A stretch of 64,000 nt of DNA. Origin: Acanthochromis polyacanthus (taxonomy: Eukaryota > Chordata > Actinopteri > Pomacentridae). Under the pieces are notes generated by a model. It was given only the letters and a program-made list of their open reading frames with translations. It searched no databases and was not told where the DNA came from. Where the stretch lies: assembly GCF_021347895.1 (NCBI RefSeq), contig NC_067123.1, positions 40,664,027 through 40,728,026 on the forward strand, read 5' to 3'. Within the stretch, counting starts at the first letter, position 1, and every line of letters starts with the position of its first letter. Shown here piece by piece: positions 41,563 through 51,899 of this stretch. The translations under genes and the position numbers were made by a program.

Positions 41563-42334
41563 CCAGAGGCAAATTCAAATTATCATTTTATAATAGTTAT
41601 GATTATACTCTTTACATTATGATCATAAAACAGTATGTGGTACGTTTAAAAGTGTGGGTCTAAAAGTGACAAACTATTCATTGCAATGAATAAAAAGTAA
41701 TAAGGACATGAATAAATACAAATAATGGACAAATAAAACTAAATATACACAAAAAAGAGTAAATTAATATGCTAGTACTTGTAACCTCTTACAACAGTCT
41801 CAAACTAACTTTAAAAAAATAAGATCAGAGTTTTATATTCATTTCATGGAAGAAACAATAAATTATTGACAAATACTTATAGTTTACTATGCAGGCCTAC
41901 AAGAGACAAAATATACAACATGATGAAGTAAAATGAATAAGAGTAGGAATACAATATATGAATGAATGGAGATGATGAACACAGTAATCTAAATTTCTCC
42001 TCAAAATAAACATAAATGTGCAATAAATACATGCTAGTACTTGTACTCTATTACAACTTCCCCAAACTAACACTAATAAGCAAAATCAATATATTCCATG
42101 AACTAAGGAGAAGTTTCCTGTAGAGGTGTTCCAGGTGGTAACAGGGTCACACGTGGAGGCAGTTTGAGTTTTCTGTGATTAGAACCGAAACTTGTCGTTA
42201 TTCATTAACAACAAAACGAGGCTGTGAGTTTTATTTTGAAAGGTCAGAGAGACTGAGGGTGAGTGGACGGAGCAGGACGCTGGACGGTTCTGTCCTCCCA
42301 GTCAGCTGAGTCTTTCCTGATCCCACTGGACGGC
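41561..42334. other. Intergenic region between divergent psmb4 and prune1
   Basis: About 0.8 kb of AT-rich DNA with no open frame of note. The prune1 promoter must lie here. No TATA box or CpG island is clear. Confidence 0.5.
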
Positions 42335-44893
42335 ATGGACACGTTCCTGAAGTCGAGCAGATCTGCAGCCAAGGTGAGTGTGTGTTCAGGTGGATTTGTA
42401 ACGTACACGGACACACACACCATCAGAGTGTGTGAAGATGACACTCTGAGGGAGTCTTTGTAGTGTTCATTTTGTGGTGACATGAGGCTGCTTAAATGAT
42501 AATATTATATTTCATTTGTAGCACACTTTTTGCTCAAAAACAAAGACAATTTAAACAAGGCAAAAAGTACAAATTCAGCATTTAAAAGTCTTTTTAAACA
42601 GATAGATTTTTAGTAATGCTTTAAAAGTTTATCATTTTTCTTGTGATCATTTGTGCCTGTTCGAGTCTTTCTGTGTCTCTTTGTGGTCATTTTGTTTCTG
42701 GTCAATCTGCGATTGTTGTGTGTCTCTTTGTGGTCATTCATTGTCGTTTTGTGTTTATTTGTGTATTTTTTGTTTCTCTTTGTGGTCATTTTGTCTCTTT
42801 TTGTGGTTGTGTTGACTTTTGTTGTGATCATTTCTGCTCGTGTGAGTCTTTCTGTATCTCTTTGTGGTCGTTTTGTGGCTATGTTTGTATATTGTTGTGT
42901 CTCTCTGGTCCTTTTGTCTCTCTTTGTGATTGCTGCGTGTCTCTTTGTGGTCATTCATTGTGGTTTTGCGTTTATTTGCGGTATTTTTGTTTCTCACTGT
43001 GGGTCATTTTGTCTCTTTTTAGGATCATTTTGTGTCTTTTTGCAGTCATGTCTGTCCATTTAATTTGTTCTTGTGTATTTGTGGTCATTTCTGTCTCTTT
43101 GTAGTCATTTTGTACCTCTTTATGTCTATTTTTATCCCTTTGTGATCACTTTCTTTCCTTTTTATGGTTGTCATTACTGACTCTTTAAGGCATGTCTTCA
43201 TGAATTTCCTCTTCATGTTTCGTAGTTCATATCTCAGACATTCAAACATCTTGCGAGCATGCTGTTAGCTGTGAGCTGAACGTAGATTATCTGAGCTGAA
43301 GTTGTGTTTGCCTGAAGCCTGCAGTCGGCTGAGGACACGCAGAGCAAATATTTACAGACAAACACCATTCTGTGTCTGAAGTTCACGGACAGAGACCGCA
43401 TGAATGACCGCTGCCTCTGTTTGACAACGTCTTCATACATTCACTCTGCCCAACATTTCAGTTTAAAAGTCTGGAGTCTGATTAATGCAGCTGGAAGATC
43501 ACATCATGAGATTTTTGGTTTGAAGTGATGTTTTCACTAAATTTTTAATTGTTTCCATTTCATAAAAACCTGAAAACAAAACAATTTGACAAAAATGAAA
43601 CTGATTCTCAAAAATATTTTCAACTAAAAGGAGGAGAACTAGTACGGAAAATGTTTGAGAGTAACTACATCTGACAAATGAATCAGGTGATTCAAAAAGT
43701 GCATAGTTTGACCTGCTTGGAGTAGAAGTTTAAAGGACAGGTGGTGATGTTTCGTTGTCCTCCCACAGACCGGTTTCCGTAACAACCTGAGAGTCCATGT
43801 GGTCCTGGGAAGCGAGTCATGTGACCTGGACTCAGCCGTGTCGTCGCTAGCGATGGCCTACTTCCTGTCCAGGGTGAGTTTAAAAATGTTAAATGGATCC
43901 AGTTAAAGACGAAGAAGAAAACAAATATCTCAGTGGAAAATGTAGAATAAATTCTACTTTAATAGTCTGCATTAAATTTAAAATTAAATGCTTCCCGTGT
44001 TAGAATAAACCAGATTCAGAGTCAACATGAAAAATGTTCAGACAATAAATACCATTACAAAAAGTCTTCCATCGTCTCCAAAAAACAATGGGGAGTAAAT
44101 GAAGAGTTCATTTGCAAAAACAGGTAACTCCATTTTTATAAATTTTAAGAAAACTTCTTTTTTTAATGTTTGCTTGAGATAATATCAATCAAACTGATGT
44201 TGAGTGGATTTGACTCAGTAGAAAAATACATGAAAAAATAGAGAAAAGTTAATTATTTGTGTTATTATTATTATTAAACAATAAAAAATGAGATTTCTGA
44301 AAACGGAGTTACCTGTTTCTGCAAATGAACTCTTCAAATACTGAGTAAAGAATTCATCCAGAGTGCAACCTATTCCAGGGGATTAGGACAGAGTTCACCA
44401 TCCATCTATCCATCCATCCATCCATCCATCCATCCATCCATCCATCCCTCCATCCATCCATCCATCCATCCGTCTATCCGTCCATCCATCCATTCATCCA
44501 TCCCTCCATCCATCCATCCATCCATCCATCCATCCCTCCATCCATCCATCCATCCCTCCATCCATCCATCCATCCCTCCATCCATCCATCCATCCATCCA
44601 TCCGTCCGTCCATCCATCCATCCATCCATCCATCCATCCGTCTATCCGTCCATCCATCCCTCCATCCTTCCATCCATCCATCCATCCATCCATCCATCCG
44701 TCTATCCGTCCATCCATCCATTCATCCATCCCTCCATCCATCCATCCATCCATCCCTCCATCCATCCATCCATCCATCCCTCCATCCATCCATCCATCCA
44801 TCCATCCGTCCGTCCATCCATCCATCCATCCATCCATCCGTCTATCCGTCCATCCATCCATCCCTCCATCCATCCATCCATCCCTCCATCCAT

Positions 44894-44953
<60 letters not shown>

Positions 44954-45081
44954 CCATTCATCCATCCCTCCATCCATCCATCCATCCATCCATCCGTCTA
45001 TCCGTCCATCCATCCATCCATCCATCCATCCGTCTATCCATCCATCCATCCATCCATCCATCCCTCCATCCATCCATCCCT

Positions 45082-45115
<34 letters not shown>

Positions 45116-48100
45116 GTCTATCCGTCCATCCATCCATCCCTCCATCCATCCGTCCATCCATCCACCCCTCCATCCATCCATTGTGTGAATGGGTGAATGT
45201 GATGTATCTTGTAGAGCGCTTTGGGTACCTTGCAGGTATAGTAAAGTGCTATATAAATACGGACCATTTACCATTAACCATTTCATCCATCCATCTTCTT
45301 CCTCTTATCCGGGGTCGTATCGTGGAGGCAGCAGATGAAGCAGGTCATTCCAGATGTTCCTCCTCCCAGCAACACTTTCCAGCTCTTCCTGGGGGACCTG
45401 AGGTGTTACCAGGTCAGATGAGATATATAATCCAACCAGAGGGTTCTGGGTCTACCCTGGGGTCTCCTCCCAGGTAGACGTGTTCAGAAAGCCTCCAAAG
45501 GAAGTTCCCTTGTAGGATTCAAGCTCCCTCTGGATGTCTGATCTTCTCCTCCTATCTCTAAGGCTGAGTCCAGACACCCTACGGAGGAAGCTCATTTCAG
45601 ACGGTTGTATCCATGATCTCATTGTTTGGGTTTCTACCCAGAGCTCATGACCATAGGTGAGGGTTGGAACGTAGATGGACGGTAAACTGAGAGCTTCTCC
45701 TTGAGGCTCAGCTCCCTCTTCACCCCGACGGTTCGGTACAATGCCTTCATTACTGCTGACGCTGCACCACTTTAACCTGCACAGCACAAAAAAATTGACA
45801 TATTATATATTTTTGGTCCTGAAATTTTGGTGCTGAATGTAGTTTCTGAATGTCAGGTTACAGGATTGTGGAGGATTTCAGATCAACAGATGAAGCAGAG
45901 AAATAGAGCAGAGTGTCGTCTGCATGGCGGCAGAGAAAACAGCACATCTGGAGCTAAAAAACTGTAGCTGAGTGTTTGTAAAAAAGAGCCGCCCAAGACT
46001 GAACCTTGGACAACACCACAAAAAATACTTATTTTCTTCTGGACAGTAATCTACGACAAAAACTTAAATATCTAAACTCCTGCTTCGGTCTCACTTGGAG
46101 AGAAATCTGAACAGCTCAGATTTCAGGTTACACTGTAGCTTAATTATCCTAACAATCAAATCTTCAGGTTACATTTTAGCCTAAATTACCTGAAAAATAA
46201 AGCAAGTTTCTTTGAAAATTTCTATCTTAACCACCTGTCACAACCTTTTAGGTTTATGTCTTATGTAGTCATTTGACTAAAATAATGTTTTTTGTTTCTT
46301 TTTAATCTCCACTGTGCACATATGGAACAGAATCCTGGAGGAAATGTGACATTTCTTAATTTCATAATTTCATTTTGGTCTGTAGTGTAGAAATTTCTCA
46401 TGTCATTAAAATCTCCAAACAGAACATGTCTGATGTAAATAACTGTATTAAATAGAAATAAAGGTTTAATGAATAATGTCCCTAAGCAGCTGGACTAATC
46501 TGTCCGTCCTCTCAGACGTCCTCTGGTCGGTTGGGTGCTCCTCTGGTCGTTCCGGTTCTCAACATTCCTCGGTCACAGTTTTATCTGCGAGCTGATGTCC
46601 TCCTGCTGTTCAGGGAGGCCGGCATCGCCACGGAAACCCTGGTGTTCAGAGACGACGTGGACCTGGCTCGTCTCTACGCCAACCGGAGGCTAGCGCTGAC
46701 GCTGGTGGACCACAACGTCCTGCCAAGGTCTGAAACACCGACACACTGAGAAATCAGCCCATCGCATTCCTGCTAATCTCAAGACTTCTGTCCTGCAGCG
46801 CGGACAGCGACCTGGAGGGGGCGGTAGTGGAGGTCATAGACCACCATCAGCCAGAGAGGACAGCCTCCTTCTCCTGTCCTGTCAACGTGGAGATGGTAGC
46901 GTCCTGCGCTACCTTGGTAACAGAGAGGATCCTGTCCAGACCGCTGGAGATCCTGGACAAGCAGCTGGCGTTACTGCTGTATGGTGAGACATCCGAAAAA
47001 CTGTCTCTGCAGGTCTGAATGTGTCCCCTGTGTCCTCCTGTAGGACTGAATGTGTCTCCTGTGTCCTTCTGCAGGTGCGATGGTGGTGGACAGTGTGAAT
47101 CTGTCCCGTCTGGTCAGTAAAGTGACCGTTAAAGACAGTCAGATTGTCCACATGCTGCAGACACAGTTCCCTGATCTGCCATCAAGTGGCGCTCTTCACT
47201 CTTCCCTGCATAAAGCCAAGTTTAACCTCTCAGGTAAACATCTTCCACGGCAACAGGACTGAGATATAAACGAGCTCACGCTGGTTTCTGTCCAGATGTA
47301 GCATTAAATTCATCCAAATTAAAAAAAATCTGCAAAAGAAAACCCAAGTTAAAGTGTTTTTTTCATTCAGTCCTGTTCCAAAGATTCCAAAAGAGGAACC
47401 TTAAACCCTGAAAAACAAGGACAAGACATGATGGAAAGATGAGAGGTTACAGTTTTCTCATGACTCCCCACACAGCCAGTGGTTTGATTTTTCATTTTCA
47501 TGCTCAGATTGAAAACATGCACTAAATAAAACCCCTGGGGTAGGGGAATCTCTGCAGGTCCTACAGGGGCAATTCTTGCAGTTTCAGCTGCCCTAGAACA
47601 CTCTGAAAGCTCTTGCAGTGGAAGAAGTGATCACCACCTTGTAGAAGTAACATCATTTCTGTGTCAGGTCTGGAAACGAATCACATCCTGTTGAGGAACA
47701 TGAAGACGGTTGCCAGGGGCGACCTGAGAGCAGCAGTCAGCGTCGTCTACATGAGTCTGGAAGTGAGTTTAATTCATTATTGAATGTGAGATTAGAGCTT
47801 TGTAATCCTCGTGTCGTCCTGTGGGTCAAAATTGAACCGTTTTTAGGTTTGAAAATGTGGAAAAAAATATTTTCACAGTGAAACTTCTGATGTCCACATT
47901 TTCAACATTTTTGGAAAATCTTTGAACATTTTTTGATGGAAAAAAAAGAAATGCTAAAAATGTTTCTTAAGAACAGTCACAAAAAAATCTATCAAAATCC
48001 AACAAATTTTCTTAAAGAAAATATGAGAAGTTTTACTGATATGTTTTTAGGATTTTTTGGGAAGATTTTTACTCATTTTTGAAAAACATTTACAATAACT

Positions 48101-49987
48101 TTCTTGCCATTTTTAAAAATAAAACTTTAAGGAAAACTTTTAAGGAATTATTGGAATTTTCTTCCTGAAGGTTTTGCAAATTTTCAGAAATTTGGGGAAT
48201 TTTTTTGTCTAATATTTGGATTTTTTTCAGACAAGGGAATAATATTTGTTGGTGCCTGTAAATGAGGACAACAGGAGGGTTAAATAAATCTTCTAACCTG
48301 TGGATTTGTGCTTTATCAGTCTGTGTCAGTTAAATTTATAAAGCCTTACATTTTCTTTAGATTTTAGCCTTCCATTGACAAGACAAGTACATTGTTTTAT
48401 ATTTATTTTTCTATGTGATAATGGTGATATATAATATGTATTTATGTATAATAATAGATATGACTGTTTTATTGAATTTAATCAAATAATTGAAATGATA
48501 AACGGAATATTGATGAACTCATGTTTGCAGCCCAGTGGTCATCAGTTTCTCCCTGATCCAGCAGGTGGCGCCTCAGAGCCTCTCTTGCAGCGGTGCATCC
48601 TGGGATTGTAGTTCCCTCCGTGACCCTGTGTCACTTTGTGTATTTTCTCTGCTTCCAGTCGTTTCTGCTCACTAAGAATCTCCAGCAGCATCTCTTTGAC
48701 TTCTGCCACTCGCACGGACTGGATGCTGTGGTCGCCATGACGATATCCTTCAGCGACCAATCGTATCGGCTGGTGAGGCAGCTGGTCATCTACAGCCCCG
48801 ACCCGGTGCTCAGGCAGGAGGTCAGTGATACAGAGGTTAAAATGAAGAAGAAAGCTTGTTTCACATTCAGGATTTACATTTCAATTTAATTCAAATGTTG
48901 GGATTAAAACTGAGATTGAGATTAGGACCAAGATTTTGTTTTGTTTCATAATTTTTGTCTAATTTTTTGTCATTTTGTTTCTCGCTTTTGTTGTTTTGCA
49001 TCTCATTTTTGTAACATTTTGTTTGTTTTTGTTGTTTTTTGTCTTTTTTGTCTTTTATTGTGGTTGTGATCCTCCAGTAAATCCTTTCTGGTTCAGTTCC
49101 AGGTGACTAAATGTTGTGTTCCTTTGTAGACACTCTGTGATCTGGAAGTTGTAATGTGGAAATGATAAACTGAGGGTGAATGTTGATGGAACTGAATTTA
49201 ACATGACGTTAAGTAAAAAGATAATTCCTATAAATGGTTATGGTTCCTATAAATAACCTATAAATGGTTATTTATAGGTTATTATGCTGTGGTTTTACTG
49301 GTCCAGTCCACTGGAGATCAGACTGGAATGGATGTGAACCAGGACTAAGATGAGTTTGCCTCCCAGTTTTAAATGAAGATCAGGATTAAGACTAAAATTA
49401 GGACCAAAATTATGATGGAAGTTAAATAAATGTCATGTCTAGGTGTTTATTAAGTAAAGATTAGTAATAGCACTGAGATAAAAATTAAAACCTGATTCAA
49501 GATTTGAAATAAATTCACAGTTCAGGTTGGGATTGGGGCGTACAAATGTGTGTGTTTATATTCTTCTTCATGCTCCGCCTTTCAGATTAGCCACGCCCTA
49601 CAGAACACCCAAAGCCCCGCCCTCTGCCTCTCTTCTGTCAGCAGCCCATATAAGGACGTCCTGGCCTATCACCAAGACAACACTCTGGCCTCTCGCAGTA
49701 AACTCCTTCCTGTCCTTGCACACTTCCTGTCCCGCTGGTGTCGAGGAAACGGTGAGGACGAGCAGCTCGACCAATCAGCTGATGGCCTGTCTCACGTTTA
49801 CGCCTCCTCTGCTCTCCACCACCGGCTGGGACCGGAGGATAACGGGACCGGACCTCCACCGCCGCCCATGAACAGCCTAGTGGACGGCAGCCCGCTGGAC
49901 GGAGACTTCAACCAGGAGGCTCTGATGGAGAAGTTCAGGAGGATGGAAGGGGTGGAGGAGCAGCAGCACGGAGGAAACATCGACTGA
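42335..49987 (+). CDS. prune1: Prune exopolyphosphatase 1 (DHH phosphoesterase), 8 exons, 452 aa
   Basis: Cytosolic DHH-family phosphoesterase (short-chain polyphosphate and cyclic nucleotide hydrolysis reported for PRUNE1). Exons: 42335-42373, 43769-43873, 46516-46727, 46799-46983, 47075-47233, 47668-47762, 48659-48820, 49586-49987; GT-AG, phases agree (1359 nt). Metal motifs: GSESCDLDS at 27-35, DHN at 113-115, DHH at 133-135 ([10 protein letters not shown]). [10 protein letters not shown] follows, then AMVVDSVNL. The DHHA2 region begins near residue 214 ([20 protein letters not shown]) and includes [23 protein letters not shown] and [13 protein letters not shown]. The C-terminal [19 protein letters not shown] matches the family. 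Length matches human (453). Introns carry a satellite array, LINE pieces and two DNA elements. A possible AGTAAA poly(A) signal is at 50052. Confidence 0.96.
42630..43190. repeat. Degenerate TTTGTGGTCATTTTG tandem repeat
   Basis: In prune1 intron 1. Words such as TGTGTCTCTTTGTGGTCATT recur every 20-45 bp. Open in several frames at once, hence not coding. Confidence 0.7.
44399..45180. repeat. (CCAT)n-type satellite, about 780 bp
   Basis: Tetranucleotide array with scattered CCGT, CTAT, CCCT and TCAT variants, in prune1 intron 2. The variants recur in larger blocks (for example CCGTCTATCCGTCCATCC). Its GWMD-type open frames on the minus strand are artefacts. Confidence 0.97.
45190..45281 (-). 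repeat. Dispersed fish repeat, inverted fragment
   Basis: Reads on the minus strand as GGTAAATGGTCCGTATTTAT, then ATAGCACTTTACTATACC, ending near the CCAT array. Same family as 1178-1405 but a divergent subfamily. Confidence 0.65.
45286..45775 (-). mobile_element. LINE 3' fragment (non-LTR retrotransposon)
   Basis: The minus-strand frame contains [39 protein letters not shown] and related text, the end region of a fish non-LTR retrotransposon polymerase. The 3' end runs into GAAGATGGATGGATG, which matches the adjacent CCAT array. The frame is damaged; the family is not named with confidence. Confidence 0.75.
45880..46020 (-). mobile_element. LINE reverse-transcriptase relic
   Basis: The minus strand encodes [10 protein letters not shown] (the GVPQGSVLGP box), then a shortened spacer, then [12 protein letters not shown] (the YADD box). 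Both catalytic boxes are altered and the spacing is compressed, so it is dead. It may belong to a different family from the fragment at 45286-45775. Confidence 0.65.
46984..47074 (+). other. prune1: prune1 intron 4 with a tandemly duplicated acceptor
   Basis: Two adjacent 31-bp copies (47013-47043 and 47044-47074; 27 of 31 identical), each ending in TGTAG or TGCAG, follow a first CTCTGCAG at 47012. The distal acceptor keeps the frame. The middle one would add 31 nt and shift it, and the first would leave a 29-nt intron, too short to splice normally. Confidence 0.8.
47805..48280. mobile_element. MITE-like element with TA flanks
   Basis: Ends read ATCCTCGTGTCGTCCT on the left and ACCCTCCTGTTGTCCT on the inverted right, flanked by TA on both sides. 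The interior is A/T-rich (AAATTTTTGG-type words) with no coding. TA flanks fit a mariner-type or similar mover. In prune1 intron 6. Confidence 0.6.
48935..49364 (-). mobile_element. hAT-type non-autonomous element, copy 3, truncated
   Basis: Matches the reverse complement of the left half of 54309-55180: TTCCAGGTGACTAAATGTTG, GATCTGGAAGTTGTAATGTGG, GGTCCAGTCCACTGGAGATC, ending GATGAGTTTGCCTCCCA. The other half and terminus are missing. In prune1 intron 7. Confidence 0.7.
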
Positions 49988-50155
49988 AGTCGGTCCGCTT
50001 TGAATCACTGTCGACTTTTAGAGTTTATAGAGCTGCTGTTGTTTTGTAATCAGTAAACGTTCACCTTCTGACCCGTCTGAGCTTTCATTTCCGTCACACT
50101 GACCAGAGCAAACACAGAGGCAAACAAACTGCCATTGATTATGTAATGGACCACG

Positions 50156-50156
<1 letters not shown>

Positions 50157-50188
<32 letters not shown>
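50157..50188. repeat. (AC)n microsatellite
   Basis: About sixteen units, just past the 3' end of prune1. Confidence 0.95.
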
Positions 50189-50191
<3 letters not shown>

Positions 50192-50577
50192 TGGACAGTT
50201 TCCATCCGTCTGCTCGTACAGTCAGAGTCACCATGGTAACTCATTTCCATCGTCTACAACTAAACTCATAAGCTGCAGTAAGGCTGGATGGTAAATATTA
50301 ATTAGGCAATCCTTGGTGCTTTCCACTGGAGGTCAAGTTCAGGACAAAGGCATCGAAATCAGCCAATAGAAGTTCAATAAGTTCCAGTTTTTGTTGTTTA
50401 AACATGGACTGTCAGTTCAGATTGGCTGATATGGAGAAATGAAGTTAGTGTTGACAGATTCCATTTATTCTTGCTTCAATTCAAGAGAGTGAAAGAAGCT
50501 AAAGAAGAAGATGACAAGAGGAAGAATTTTAGTGTTAATCTTAAAGACAAGCACCTTCAACTCTACTAAACCCCAAC

Positions 50578-50647
<70 letters not shown>

Positions 50648-50656
50648 GGATAGATA
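50578..50656. repeat. (GATA)n microsatellite
   Basis: About nineteen units with one GATG interruption near the right edge. Confidence 0.95.
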
Positions 50657-51054
50657 ACTGTAGGGCCGTGGTAAACAGTTCTATACTGATATAACACTGT
50701 CAAAAAGTTCACAATCGGGTTTATTGTTAAAGTTATAATGAAAACATGTCTACACAGGAATATGCACACGGTATAAAAAAAAAACAAAAAAATCAGGGAA
50801 AAAAACTATTTACTGGCTAAAGTAGAAGGATTTATTGTGGCCTCTTTTGACACTTAACATGTCTTCTGAATATATATGAAATCTACTGCCATATTACACA
50901 AACTTTCATCCCAGACTGTTGGTTCCCATTGACTGACTCCACGTTAAGTCTAAATCCATGTTTTCCATCCATGATAAGAGTTTAACTCCCTAGAGGCATG
51001 ATATCATGTAAGATCAAGTCTCAGTCAACTGATTAAATAAAAATATCAAAGATT

Positions 51055-51860
51055 ACAGATTTTGACAGACATGAAATCAGAATTTCAGGAAACTCTCAAA
51101 GACAAACCAACAGACTGGATACTGAGGATGTGGTGTTGAAGCTGCTGTAAAGAAATCTGAAGAACGTGGAGACGTGAAGACAAATGGAAGTTTGGACGAC
51201 CAAGAAAACGGTTTGAGGAGAATTTCTTCTTTGACAAACTGGAGGAAGTCCAGCAGCTTCATCTGGACGCCGAGTTGATCCATCAACAGTTTAGAGGAGT
51301 TTGATCAGGAATGTCCTCCGTGGAAGCCAAGAAAGCTCTTTTATAGACGGAGAACAGGAATGGAAAATACAGAAACTCACAGAGATTATAGTGAAGATCT
51401 ATTCTATGGAGAAGAGCTCTGTAGAGCGAGGAATCAAAGATTAAGGAGATCAGTTAAACATAATGGGTGGTTTGTCGTTGCTTTAAGCTGCTTTTCTGCT
51501 AGCAGTGATGGAGATAATGTCCACACTGACTGAATCAGTACAGACAACGCATCTGATAAGAAGCAGGTTTGTTTTCCAGTCACATCGTTGAAGGGGTGAA
51601 ATCTCATCTGGAGAAACAAGCAGCTGGGAAAACAGTCACATTAATGGACTTTTCTCCAGAAAATCCAAACCTGAGAATTACAGAAGCTGTATGAGATCAT
51701 CTGGAGAGAGAAACTGATAAAAGACGGTGCTAGTCTGAGGAAGAACTCTGGAGGGAGTTTTCTGTTTTATATACAAGATTAGTAGAGAAAACTTTGAGAT
51801 GTCTGAGAGTTCATGATGTTCTGAGGAAGTCCAGACTAAACACTGACTTCAGCCTGTAGA
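51055..51860 (+). mobile_element. Degenerate Tc1/mariner-like transposase relic
   Basis: Translation across several frames and stops shows a Tc1 order of motifs: KWKFGRPRKR, RSVKHNGWFVVALSCFSAS (compare the VKHGGGSVMVWGCFSAS type), SPENPNLRITEAV and DHLEREN. Termini were not identified. No intact catalytic frame remains. Confidence 0.6.
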
Positions 51861-51899
51861 AGACGTGTTGTTTTGATGGTGTGTACACATTTCCTGCTT

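Noticed and set aside
44406..45286. Long minus-strand frames of repeated GWMDGWMDG
   Set aside because: Produced by the CCAT tetranucleotide array; open in several frames at once.
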